Made by a program: the position numbers and the translations under genes. Below the pieces are notes generated by a model. That model saw only the letters and a list, made by a program, of their open reading frames with translations. It was not told where the DNA came from and searched no databases. From Sphingobacteriales bacterium (lineage in GTDB: Bacteria; Bacteroidota; Bacteroidia; Chitinophagales; Chitinophagaceae): a DNA stretch of 58,608 nt. The stretch spans positions 1 through 58,608 of the forward strand of contig SEFT01000021.1 in assembly GCA_004144175.1 (NCBI GenBank). Direction: 5' to 3'. Numbering within the stretch: the stretch's first letter is position 1; the number at the start of each line of letters is the position of its first letter. This document shows, piece after piece, positions 43,389-51,385 of this stretch.

Positions 43389-43433
43389 AGCAAGCCCTGC
43401 CGGTGCAAAGATGCGGTGTTGAATTATAACCCC

Positions 43434-43548
43434 CGCTGGCGCTAGGATGCAATTTAGCCTTGCGCATTGCGTCCTCGTGCCTTCAGTCAATTGATTGGGT
43501 GACACGAGGACGCTACCCGCTTGGCTAGGCCGCATCCTCGCGCCAGCG
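43434..43548. repeat. 115-bp imperfect palindromic element (MITE-like)
   Basis: Outer arms of 17 bp at 43434-43450 and 43532-43548 pair with one mismatch (CGCTGGCG...AGGATGC). Inner arms of 11 bp at 43469-43479 and 43503-43513 pair perfectly (GCGTCCTCGTG). A central 23-nt spacer contains CAATTG. The element can form a long cruciform or RNA hairpin and encodes nothing. It lies between two rightward genes. The composition is GC-rich and unlike its flanks. Confidence 0.75.
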
Positions 43549-43589
43549 TGGGCATGTGTCCGCTTATTCAAAATCAACCCCTCAAACCC

Positions 43590-43619
43590 TTGATATTTAC
43601 TGATTTCGCCCTATTTTTG
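43590..43619 (+). promoter_or_regulatory. complete promoter of the NlpC/P60 gene
   Basis: TTG at 43590-43592, 19-nt spacer, TATTTTTG at 43612-43619: full match to the Bacteroidota consensus, 23 nt before the ATG at 43643. Confidence 0.65.
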
Positions 43620-43642
43620 TCGCCACACTCAACCGCACACTG

Positions 43643-44305
43643 ATGAGCATAAATAAGACTGCAGGTATTACCACCTGGCTGGCAGCCGCTATGTTCCTTA
43701 TAGGTTGCAGCAGTAGCCAGCAACTGCAAAGTTCTTCTACACGCAATCGCTCACGCGACCCGCGCTTTCTCGACGATATAACACTGGAAGGTGGCGGACG
43801 AGCCACGGTTGAAACAACTGCCAGCGGCGGACGTTACCGCAACCGTAGGACGGATGCCCCCATCAATGGCCAGGGCCTCCAGCGCAAGTATTCGGATATG
43901 CTGGGTATCACTCCGCAATCCATCGAAAATATGCCCCTGTATAGTTTCATTGAAGATTGGTATGGCGTACCCTACCGCCTGGGTGGCAGCGATAAGAACG
44001 GTACCGATTGTTCGGGCTTTGTGCAAAGGCTGTATGAGCAGGTATTTGGTACCAACCTGCTGCGCACGTCAGTAGAGCAGTTCAACAACTGCCGTATGGT
44101 GTGGGACAAGAAAGACCTGCACGAGGGCGATCTTGTATTCTTCCGCACGCATGGCAAGCGCATCAGTCATGTGGGTATTTACCTGGCCAATAACTTCTTT
44201 GTACACGCATCTACCAGCAAGGGTGTAGTCATTAGCAGCCTCGATGAGGACTACTGGAACCGCAGCTATGCAGGCGCGGGCCAGGTACCTAGGTCGCGCA
44301 GCTAG
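43643..44305 (+). CDS. NlpC/P60 (C40) peptidoglycan peptidase lipoprotein
   Basis: A 220-residue lipoprotein with predicted lipidated Cys22 (FLIGC). After a Ser/Arg-rich linker (residues about 25-90), the C40 domain carries catalytic Cys123 in NGTDCSGFV, His176 in SHVGIYL and His188 in FVHAST, the complete triad. It should cut the D-Glu-to-diaminopimelate bond in cell-wall stem peptides in the periplasm. It has a full promoter of its own and faces the convergent phosphatase gene 3 nt beyond its stop. Confidence 0.92.
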   Translation: MSINKTAGITTWLAAAMFLIGCSSSQQLQSSSTRNRSRDPRFLDDITLEGGGRATVETTASGGRYRNRRTDAPINGQGLQRKYSDMLGITPQSIENMPLYSFIEDWYGVPYRLGGSDKNGTDCSGFVQRLYEQVFGTNLLRTSVEQFNNCRMVWDKKDLHEGDLVFFRTHGKRISHVGIYLANNFFVHASTSKGVVISSLDEDYWNRSYAGAGQVPRSRS

Positions 44306-44308
44306 TTC

Positions 44309-45928
44309 CTATTTTAGTATTTCCGCTATTGGTTCACCGATGCAGCCGTTAGGTTGCTGTATATGCAGTAGCGCTGCCAGCGTTGCCGCTATATCGGTCA
44401 TTTGTACTTTACGATAGGTCTCGCCTTTGGGTATACCCCAGCCATACCATAGCAGCGGTATATGTGTGTCATAAGGGTTCCAGGTGCCGTGAGTGGTGCC
44501 CGTGCCCGAATGTCCGCCATACCAACCCGGCTGCGGTATTATCTGCAGCCTTCCGCTACGCGCGCGGTTATATCCGTTCACGATCATGGTGCGCAGCGGT
44601 TCAGGCGTTACGTTGTGCCCGCGGTCGTGCATGTCTACAACAAATGATACACCCTCCTGTTCAGCGATCCAGTTCTTAGTACGTTCCACAACCGCATTTT
44701 CAGACAAACGTTTTCTAGCTATCACATCCTCATTAAAGTACACCTGGTAGTTATATACCGTCCGCACGATAGAGTCTGTACCAAACTCCTTTTCCAGCAT
44801 CTGGTTCAGTATCGTGGTACCTACTGCATCGGCATTACCAGCAGGCGCTTTGCGATCTTTCATAAAGCCTGTATTATGCGCCCCGCCATGGTCGGCGGTG
44901 AGGAAGATTGTGTAATTGCCTGCACCCACTTTGCTATCGAGGTACGGGAGGAAAGCCGCCAGCTCCTTGTCCATCCGCAGGAACATGTCTTCCATCTCTA
45001 TCGCATTGGGCCCGTACTGATGCCCTGCATAGTCGGTAGATGAAAAGCTGACGCAGAGGAAATCGGTACTGTTACCGCTGCCTAATTGCTCACCTGCTAT
45101 ACATGCTTTAGCGGCTTCAAAGGTGATGGTATTACCGCCGGGCAAATAGCGCAGTCCCTGGTATCCTCTGTTCCTCATCCCCTTTGCACTATGCGGAAAA
45201 ACGGGCGCTTGCTCGCCAGGCAGTTTGCCTTCGTATTTGCTGTTGTCTTCTACGCTGTTCACGTAGGTATTTAGCGGATAGAGTGTAGTCCAGTCTTTAT
45301 CTACCAGGCTATCGGCAAGGCGTTTGTTATTGAATGTTGTTAGCCAATCAGGTAGCCTGTTACCATAAAAGCTGCTGGTAATGAAGTTGCCCGTACTGTC
45401 ATCGAACCAATAGGCGCCATTAGCCATATGCCCCGCGGGTAATATACTGCCGCGGTCTTTTATAGCGATGCCAAACACTTTCGACCTCATGTTGGTAGCC
45501 AGTCGCAATTCATCCGTCACGGTAGTTGCGTGCATATTACGCGGGCTCATTTTGCCGGCATATAGGCTACCGCCAACAGGCGATACTGCTGTATCTTCAG
45601 TGCAGTACCAGTGCCTGCCTGTTTGGTTGTCTATCCAGTCATTGGCAGCTATGCCGTGTACCGATGGCACTGTGCCGGTATACACGCAAGCATGCCCCGG
45701 CGCGGTAAAGCTGGGCAGGTAGTTTATCATCGTGTTCTGGCAATTGAAGCCTTTAGTCATCAGCCGCTTAAAGCCCCCCGCCTCATAGCGGTCGTAGTAG
45801 CGATACAGGTAGTCCCAGCGCATCTGGTCTACCACAATACCTACTACCAGCTTGGGTCTGGGCAGTGTTTGCGCATTGGCACCGGAGGCGCATATCAACG
45901 TAAGTAACAGAAGCTGAACTCTTTTCAT
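44309..45928 (-). CDS. pafA: PafA-type secreted alkaline phosphatase
   Basis: A 539-residue exported phosphatase starting at the ATG at 45928 (signal MKRVQLLLLTLICASGANAQ). An upstream TTG is open but not needed. Metal-site Asp34 lies in VVDQMRWDYLYRY and the nucleophile Thr75 in YLPSFTAPGHACVYTGTVPSVHGI. Further ligands are in FSSTDYAGHQYGPNAIEMED and FLTADHGGAHN, and the C-terminal HSGTGTTHGTWNPYDTHIPLLWYG completes the alkaline-phosphatase superfamily core. It is Thr-based and calcium-independent in characterised PafA, releasing phosphate from many organic esters. Convergent with the NlpC/P60 gene. Confidence 0.9.
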   Translation of the reverse strand: MKRVQLLLLTLICASGANAQTLPRPKLVVGIVVDQMRWDYLYRYYDRYEAGGFKRLMTKGFNCQNTMINYLPSFTAPGHACVYTGTVPSVHGIAANDWIDNQTGRHWYCTEDTAVSPVGGSLYAGKMSPRNMHATTVTDELRLATNMRSKVFGIAIKDRGSILPAGHMANGAYWFDDSTGNFITSSFYGNRLPDWLTTFNNKRLADSLVDKDWTTLYPLNTYVNSVEDNSKYEGKLPGEQAPVFPHSAKGMRNRGYQGLRYLPGGNTITFEAAKACIAGEQLGSGNSTDFLCVSFSSTDYAGHQYGPNAIEMEDMFLRMDKELAAFLPYLDSKVGAGNYTIFLTADHGGAHNTGFMKDRKAPAGNADAVGTTILNQMLEKEFGTDSIVRTVYNYQVYFNEDVIARKRLSENAVVERTKNWIAEQEGVSFVVDMHDRGHNVTPEPLRTMIVNGYNRARSGRLQIIPQPGWYGGHSGTGTTHGTWNPYDTHIPLLWYGWGIPKGETYRKVQMTDIAATLAALLHIQQPNGCIGEPIAEILK

Positions 45929-46041
45929 CTGATAAAAACTTGCGTGCAAAAATGCGCAGAATAAGGTTACAGAAGCAGCAATATTTTATTTAATTTCGCG
46001 GCTATTGTACAATCGTTTATAAATAAACTTATTACGAGATT

Positions 46042-47298
46042 ATGGATTTGTTTGCCAAATTTGAAAGTAAGCTGGGCCCGATCGGTGACTATGCAGAGAA
46101 AGCTCCCGGTTATTTCGCATTCCCTAAGCTGGAAGGCGAAATAGGCAATCGTATGATGTTTCAGGGTAAAGAGCGCATCGTATGGAGCCTGAATAACTAC
46201 CTGGGACTTGCAAACCATCCCGAAGTGCGTAAGGCAGATAAAGACGCAGCTGAAATGTTTGGCCTCGCATACCCTATGGGTGCGCGTATGATGAGCGGCA
46301 ACTCCAACCATCACGAACATCTCGAAAAAGAACTAGCCGAATTTGTAGGCAAAGAAGATGCAATGCTCTTCAACTACGGCTACCAAGGCATGGTATCGGC
46401 TATCGATAGCCTGGTGAGCCGCCGCGACGTGATCGTTTACGATGCGGAGTCTCACGCCTGCATCATCGATGGTCTTCGTATGCACCCGGGCCATCGCTAC
46501 GTATTCAAGCACAATGACGTGGCCGACTGCGAAAAGCAACTACAGCGCGCTACCGAAATGGCAGCACAGTCAGGTGGTGGTATCCTCGTTATAACCGAAG
46601 GCGTTTTCGGTATGAGTGGTAACCAAGGCAAGTGTAAAGAAATAGCTGCACTGAAAGATAAGTATGAGTTCCGCCTGTTTGTAGACGATGCACATGGCTT
46701 CGGTACAATGGGTAAGACAGGTGCAGGCATTGGCGAAGAGCAGGATTGCATGGATGGTATCGATATCTACTTCTCAACCTTCGCTAAGTCAATGGCGAGC
46801 ATTGGCGGCTTCCTGGCTGCTGACAAAAATGTACTGACGTTCCTTCGCTACAATATGCGTTCGCAGGTATTTGCTAAGTCGCTTCCTATGGCAGTTGTTG
46901 TAGGCAACATCAAGCGTCTGGAGCTGCTGCGCAACAAACCTGAGCTGCGCGAAAAGCTGTGGCACAACGTGAACCGCCTGCAAAACGGATTGCGTGAAAG
47001 AGGTTTTGATATAGGTACTACCAACACTCCCGTTACTCCCGTACACATGAAGGGTGGCTTGTTCGATGCTACGCAGCTGATCTTCGACATGCGCGAGAAC
47101 TACAACATCTTCTGCTCGGTAGTAGTATACCCCGTGATACCTAAAGGCCAGATCATCCTGCGCCTGATACCTACGGCTGCACATACCGATGAGGACATCG
47201 ACCTGACGCTAAGCGCATTCAGCACATTGCGTGATAAGCTGGAGAACAAAGAATATCCGCAAGAGATGCCTAAGATCAATGCAGCCGCAACTGTATAA
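46042..47298 (+). CDS. alpha-oxoamine synthase (serine palmitoyltransferase/KBL-like PLP enzyme)
   Basis: A 418-residue PLP fold-I enzyme of the alpha-oxoamine synthase family. The PLP Lys249 is in FSTFAKSMASIGGF, cofactor-contacting residues are His138 (ESHACIIDG) and Asp215/His218 (VDDAHGFGTMGKTG), and an early NYLGLANHPEV motif is present. The family condenses an amino acid with an acyl-CoA or acyl-ACP. In Bacteroidota the candidates are serine palmitoyltransferase (sphingolipids), cysteate acyltransferase (sulfonolipids) and KBL. The long N-terminal extension (about 45 residues before NYLG) is unlike KBL. Near-consensus TAATTTCG upstream. An SDR gene lies 80 nt downstream. Confidence 0.78.
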   Translation: MDLFAKFESKLGPIGDYAEKAPGYFAFPKLEGEIGNRMMFQGKERIVWSLNNYLGLANHPEVRKADKDAAEMFGLAYPMGARMMSGNSNHHEHLEKELAEFVGKEDAMLFNYGYQGMVSAIDSLVSRRDVIVYDAESHACIIDGLRMHPGHRYVFKHNDVADCEKQLQRATEMAAQSGGGILVITEGVFGMSGNQGKCKEIAALKDKYEFRLFVDDAHGFGTMGKTGAGIGEEQDCMDGIDIYFSTFAKSMASIGGFLAADKNVLTFLRYNMRSQVFAKSLPMAVVVGNIKRLELLRNKPELREKLWHNVNRLQNGLRERGFDIGTTNTPVTPVHMKGGLFDATQLIFDMRENYNIFCSVVVYPVIPKGQIILRLIPTAAHTDEDIDLTLSAFSTLRDKLENKEYPQEMPKINAAATV

Positions 47299-47321
47299 TG
47301 CATCGACTTAAAATAATCAGC

Positions 47322-47357
47322 AAAGGCCATCTATCTTAAGATGGCTTTTGTATTTTT
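47322..47357 (+). terminator. intrinsic terminator after the PLP enzyme gene
   Basis: GCCATCT/AGATGGC stem with flanking A/T pairs, 6-nt loop, then TTTTGTATTTTT. Confidence 0.75.
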
Positions 47358-47378
47358 AATCTGTCAATAATTATTGTA

Positions 47379-48260
47379 ATGAGAGTATTCATAGCGGGAG
47401 CATCAGGACTGGTGGGCGGTAATTGCCTGAAACATTTTACAGAGCAGGGCTGGGAAGTGATAGGTTCTTATTTTTCTTATCATCTACCCGGTACTGTTTT
47501 CTACAACACGCTGGATCCCGAACATGCCGAAAACTTCGACATCGTAGGCTGGAAGCCTGATGTGATCGTGCATTGCGGCGCTATGACGCATGTAGATAAA
47601 TGCGAGACCGAGCAGGACGAGAGCTATAAGCAAACAGTACTGAGCACAAAGAACCTGATAGCAGTAGCGAAGAAATGTAACGCACGCTTTGTGTACATGT
47701 CAACCGACTATGTATTTGATGGTAAGAACGGGCCTTATCGTGAAGAAGCACCGGTGAATCCGCTGAGTGTATACGCAAGGCATAAGCTGGAAGCGGAGCA
47801 GATGTCGCTGAAAGAGCTTGATAATACACTAGTACTACGCGTAACAAATATCTACGGTGATGAAGCAAGAGGTAAAAACTTTGTAGCACGTATAGTAGAT
47901 CAATGCAAGAATAATCAAAAGCTTACGCTTAAACTTCCCTACGATCAATACGCATCGCCTACCAATGCATGGGATATTGCGCGTGCTATGTTTGTATTGC
48001 TTCGCGATGGCAAGACAGGTATATACCATATAGGTAGTACCGACTACATGAACCGTGTAGAGCTGGCACTGCGCGTACTTCAGTACTTCCCCGATGCCGA
48101 ATATGATTTGATACCTATGAATACAGAGGAATTAAATCAGCCTGCAGCACGTCCTTTACTGGGTGGTTTTGTAAAGATGAAGTTCAGCAATGAGTATCCT
48201 GACTTCCTTTTTGGCAATATAGATAGCTACCTTAAGAAGTCTCTTACAGTAACTGCATAA
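47379..48260 (+). CDS. extended SDR, dTDP-4-dehydrorhamnose reductase-like
   Basis: A 293-residue NAD(P)-dependent enzyme of the RfbD/RmlD group. Glycine motif GASGLVGG at residues 7-14, CGAMTHVDKCE in the nucleotide region, active-site STDYVFDGKNGPYREEAPVNPLSVYARHKLEAE with Tyr-x3-Lys near residue 130, and a C-terminal substrate domain. The DGxxGPY phrase is diagnostic of RmlD. Other rhamnose genes are absent, so it may act on another nucleotide sugar or keto-lipid; its position behind the SPT-like enzyme would suit a 3-keto-lipid reductase, but that is speculation. Confidence 0.78.
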   Translation: MRVFIAGASGLVGGNCLKHFTEQGWEVIGSYFSYHLPGTVFYNTLDPEHAENFDIVGWKPDVIVHCGAMTHVDKCETEQDESYKQTVLSTKNLIAVAKKCNARFVYMSTDYVFDGKNGPYREEAPVNPLSVYARHKLEAEQMSLKELDNTLVLRVTNIYGDEARGKNFVARIVDQCKNNQKLTLKLPYDQYASPTNAWDIARAMFVLLRDGKTGIYHIGSTDYMNRVELALRVLQYFPDAEYDLIPMNTEELNQPAARPLLGGFVKMKFSNEYPDFLFGNIDSYLKKSLTVTA

Positions 48261-48290
48261 AAAATCCCGACCTGGTATGCAGGTCGGGAT
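48260..48290. terminator. GC-rich hairpin after the SDR gene
   Basis: Perfect 10-bp stem TCCCGACCTG/CAGGTCGGGA with a 5-nt loop directly after the stop. A run of A precedes it, so the T tract is on the minus strand; on the plus strand it is a U-poor hairpin. Confidence 0.6.
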
Positions 48291-48422
48291 AGGACTGTAC
48301 TTACTAACCCATCGTTAGCTAAAGCAAATATCTAAAAAAGGTTTGGCTTAGAGAAATTATTTTTTTCTTCCTGTGTGTCGGTTCGTTTGTCTTAAAACTG
48401 ACTGTTGGAACTGCAACCTTGC

Positions 48423-48443
48423 GTCAAATTTGACATTTTGTCA
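48423..48443 (+). promoter_or_regulatory. overlapping palindromes upstream of hsp20
   Basis: GTCAAATTTGAC (48423-48434) is a perfect 12-bp palindrome. It runs into TGACATTTTGTCA (48431-48443), a 5+3+5 inverted repeat. They lie about 90 nt before the Hsp20 ATG, in an otherwise AT-rich leader. A regulator site for heat-shock control is plausible. Confidence 0.45.
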
Positions 48444-48532
48444 CTTAAATATTTTATATTCGGACAAAAAGTCTTACAATTTTCAATTGGTCTATAGTTT
48501 GCACATACTCTTTCGTAACTAAAACGAAGAAC

Positions 48533-48970
48533 ATGTACAACTTAAAATCAAATTACAACGTTACTCCACGCACTTTTGGTGGCTTATTTGAAGAAATGTT
48601 CAACAGCGGCTTCGCTCGCACAGCCGAAGGCAATCTGCATTTCCCTCTTGCAAACATACAGGAAGATGAGGCAGCGTACACACTGCATATTGCGGCACCC
48701 GGTCTGAAGAAGGAAAACTTTAAGGTGCAACTGGATAAGAACCTGCTGCATATCTCTTACGAACACAAAGCCGAAGAGCAGAAAGAACAAGAAAACAAAT
48801 GGCTGCGTACCGAGTTTAAACTCCGTTCTTTTAAAAGAACCTTTACGCTGACCAATGATAAGATCAAAACCGGCGAGATAAGCGCTAGCTACACCGATGG
48901 CATACTGGTAGTATCGCTGCCTAAAAAAGAGAAGACCGAGCAGCCGGTAAAAGAGATCACGATTAACTAG
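48533..48970 (+). CDS. Hsp20/alpha-crystallin small heat-shock protein
   Basis: A 145-residue chaperone. The alpha-crystallin domain spans about residues 38-132 (PLANIQEDEAAYTLHIAAPGLKKENFKVQLDKNLLHISYEH, then RSFKRTFTLTNDKIKTGEISASYTDGILVVSLPKKE) and the C-terminal tail carries the oligomerisation motif-like EITIN. The family binds unfolding proteins without ATP. The gene stands alone behind a long AT-rich leader with paired palindromes and is followed by a bidirectional hairpin shared with the convergent DUF4142 gene. Confidence 0.92.
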   Translation: MYNLKSNYNVTPRTFGGLFEEMFNSGFARTAEGNLHFPLANIQEDEAAYTLHIAAPGLKKENFKVQLDKNLLHISYEHKAEEQKEQENKWLRTEFKLRSFKRTFTLTNDKIKTGEISASYTDGILVVSLPKKEKTEQPVKEITIN

Positions 48971-48998
48971 GACAGAAGTAAGCAGGGAATTGAAATAA

Positions 48999-49025
48999 GT
49001 AAAGGCCGGGATACCCGGCCTTTAC
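48999..49025. terminator. bidirectional hairpin between hsp20 and DUF4142 gene
   Basis: Perfect 12-bp stem GTAAAGGCCGGG/CCCGGCCTTTAC with a 3-nt loop; only short T tracts. Confidence 0.75.
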
Positions 49026-49043
49026 CTATTATATCTAAGTCAA

Positions 49044-49622
49044 TTATCTTAATTTCTTCAGGATATCATCAGCCATCTTGTGATGCGCCTCCAGTTTGGC
49101 AATGTTACTGTTTGCAAACCTAACAATATCAGCATTACCGCCTCCATTGTTTGCTTCGGCTCTGAATAGCGTGATGGCCTTTTCGTGCATTGCTTTTTGA
49201 ATTTCCAGATACTTTATGTCAAGCTCGCGCGTTTTGCTCTTGCCACCTGTAGTAACTTCTTTTCTAAGGCTATCGTAGAGTACGGTATTCATTGGGCTAA
49301 GATACTCATCATCATGAGTCTCTACATTCACCTTAGTGCCAATGCTATTCAGTTGCGATTGCAAGTTGCTATGCTCGGCCACCATCATGCTGGCGAAGAT
49401 CTGTACAGAATCATGGCGGTAATGCGTCAAAGCGATATTACTCATCATGATCTCAGCGGTATTCATTTCTGTTGCGTTTTGCAAAAAGCGCGCATCCAGT
49501 GCATTTACCGTTGATACAGCATACGCATCATAATCCGGCTCACGGTTAGAATTCAGGTTGCAGGCTGTAAGAAACGTTACGGCCATAAATCCGCTTGCAA
49601 CAAGCATTTTCTTTGCTGACAT
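49044..49622 (-). CDS. DUF4142 lipoprotein (ferritin-like helical)
   Basis: The ATG at 49622 (MSAKKMLVASGFMAVTFLTAC) gives 192 residues, with predicted lipidated Cys21. The mature protein is helical with the DUF4142 pattern DARFLQNATEMNTAEIMMSNIALTH, FASMMVAEHSNLQSQLNSIG and KAMHEKAITLFRAEANNGG. His and Glu residues are placed as in ferritin-like bundles, though metal binding is not proven. Often stress-associated; here it is convergent with the small heat-shock gene. An upstream in-frame extension exists but lacks an export signal. Confidence 0.8.
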   Translation of the reverse strand: MSAKKMLVASGFMAVTFLTACNLNSNREPDYDAYAVSTVNALDARFLQNATEMNTAEIMMSNIALTHYRHDSVQIFASMMVAEHSNLQSQLNSIGTKVNVETHDDEYLSPMNTVLYDSLRKEVTTGGKSKTRELDIKYLEIQKAMHEKAITLFRAEANNGGGNADIVRFANSNIAKLEAHHKMADDILKKLR

Positions 49623-49805
49623 ATTTATTCTTTTGTTTTGGTTCTGTATGATAGAATTTGTTACCAAAATCGTGCTAGCAGCCATTTATGATCACTGCTG
49701 TATAGTTTGCGACCACGTAATGATACAGCCGTCAGAGGTACCAAATAATGGACAAATCTAATGCACCTGCGCCATAAAAAACACAACCTTGCGAAAACGA
49801 CCCAC

Positions 49806-51218
49806 CTATCGTATATACCCAAGTATCTTTAGCATACTCTGCGGGCTTTGTTCCTTTGCATACAGCCAGTCTTCCAGCACGCCTTCCTTGTTATACTCCA
49901 CTACCACATGCTTGGGCGACGGTATCATGCAGTGCTTAATGCCGCCGTAGCCGGCCAGCTGATCCTGATAGGCACCGGTGTGAAAGAAGCCAATATATAG
50001 CGGCTCCGAACCTTTCTCCTTCTCTATCTTGGGCAGGAACACTGCATTGATATGTTCTTCAGAAGTATAGAAGTCGTGGCTATCGCAGGTAAGGCCGCCC
50101 AGGTGTACTTCGTGATACTCTTTATCCCATTTATTAATAGGTAGCAGCAGGAACTTTTCACCGATACCCCAGGTATCGGGCAGCGTGGTAATGAACGAGC
50201 TGTCGATCATGTACCAGGTCTCGCGGTCGTTCTGCATCTTGTCATCCAATATGCTGTAGATAACAGCTCCGCTCTCCCCTACCGTAAACGATCCAAATTC
50301 GGTATAAATATCCGGTGTGTCTACCTTATTCTTCTTGCAAACTTTTTTGATGTTCGAGATGATCTCGTTCACCATATAGTTGTAGTCGTAGTCGAACGCC
50401 AGGGAATGTTTTATCGGGAAGCCGCCGCCGATGTTCAGGCCTTCCAGCTCGGGGCATATCTTCTTCAGCTGGCAGTATAGGTTCACTACCTTGTTCAGCT
50501 CACTCCAGTAGTAGATATCATCTTTGATACCCTTATTCATAAAGAAGTGCAGCATCTTGAGCTGGAACTTGTCATTGCCCTTTATCTTATCTACATAAAA
50601 CTCCAGCACGTCTCTATTCCGGATCCCCAGTCTTGATGTATAAAAGTCGAAAGTCGGCTCTTCTTCACTGGCTATGCGTATACCGATCTTTACCGGGTCT
50701 TTCGACCGTATCGATCGCTTATAATCCTCAAACTCGTTCTTATTGTCCAGTATTGGGTACACGTTCTTAAAGCCATCGTTTATCAAGCGGGCTATATTGC
50801 GTGTATAAGCTTTGGTTTTAAAGCCATTGCATATAATTACGGTCTCTTTATTGATCTTTCGGCGCTTGTACAGCTGCTTGATGATCTCGATATCGTAAGC
50901 AAACGAGGTCTCGATGTGTACACCATGCTTCAGCGTCTCTTCCACTATAAAAGAGAAGTGCGAACTCTTGGTGCAATAGCAGTAATAATACTTGCCATCA
51001 TACTTGTTGCGTTTGATGGCATCGTTGAACATCTTCTTGGCCTTATTTATCTGCGAGCCTATCTTAGGCAGATACGTAAGCTTGAAAGGTGTACCGTATT
51101 TATCTATCAGCCTTTTGACGTCTACGTCGTTGAACTGGAGATAGTTGTCCTTTACATGAAAATCCTGTTGGGGAAAGTCGAACGTCTGATGTACGAGATC
51201 GGTATATGTATTGTTCAT
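49806..51218 (-). CDS. biosynthetic-type arginine decarboxylase (PLP fold III)
   Basis: A 470-residue fold-III (alanine-racemase-like) PLP decarboxylase. The PLP Lys84 is in YYCYCTKSSHFSF. Further sites are the substrate-phosphate loop LNIGGGFPIKH, EFGSFTVGESGAVIYSI and the dimer-supplied Cys in GGLTCDSHDFY near residue 385. It is shorter than E. coli SpeA (658) and lacks its helical insert. Family relatives in Bacteroidota are annotated arginine decarboxylase, first step to agmatine and polyamines; ornithine or diaminopimelate decarboxylase remain possible. Preceded by a TAnnTTTG element 57 nt before the start. Confidence 0.82.
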   Translation of the reverse strand: MNNTYTDLVHQTFDFPQQDFHVKDNYLQFNDVDVKRLIDKYGTPFKLTYLPKIGSQINKAKKMFNDAIKRNKYDGKYYYCYCTKSSHFSFIVEETLKHGVHIETSFAYDIEIIKQLYKRRKINKETVIICNGFKTKAYTRNIARLINDGFKNVYPILDNKNEFEDYKRSIRSKDPVKIGIRIASEEEPTFDFYTSRLGIRNRDVLEFYVDKIKGNDKFQLKMLHFFMNKGIKDDIYYWSELNKVVNLYCQLKKICPELEGLNIGGGFPIKHSLAFDYDYNYMVNEIISNIKKVCKKNKVDTPDIYTEFGSFTVGESGAVIYSILDDKMQNDRETWYMIDSSFITTLPDTWGIGEKFLLLPINKWDKEYHEVHLGGLTCDSHDFYTSEEHINAVFLPKIEKEKGSEPLYIGFFHTGAYQDQLAGYGGIKHCMIPSPKHVVVEYNKEGVLEDWLYAKEQSPQSMLKILGYIR

Positions 51219-51275
51219 CTACTGTCTGAGAAAGCAAGAATAAATTAGATAGTTTCCCTTCTTTAAAATAGCAAA

Positions 51276-51283
51276 CAAAAGTA
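51276..51283 (-). promoter_or_regulatory. -7 element (TACTTTTG) of the decarboxylase gene
   Basis: Exact TAnnTTTG match on the minus strand, 57 nt before the ATG at 51218. No clear -33. Confidence 0.4.
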
Positions 51284-51361
51284 ATTATTTGATTTGATGC
51301 TACGGAAAAATTTTTCTTTAACAATAAGGTATTCCTGACCCGGCCTGCCTTGCTTTTGGCG

Positions 51362-51369
51362 TATGTTTG
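51362..51369 (+). promoter_or_regulatory. -7 element (TATGTTTG) of the DMT transporter gene
   Basis: Exact TAnnTTTG match 16 nt before the ATG at 51386. Confidence 0.45.
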
Positions 51370-51385
51370 CGGCGGGTTATAAATC

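Noticed and set aside
43281-43577. 98-codon minus-strand frame over the palindromic repeat
   Set aside because: It is an antisense shadow of the DUF3764-like gene and the repeat; His/Ala/Gly-rich chance translation.
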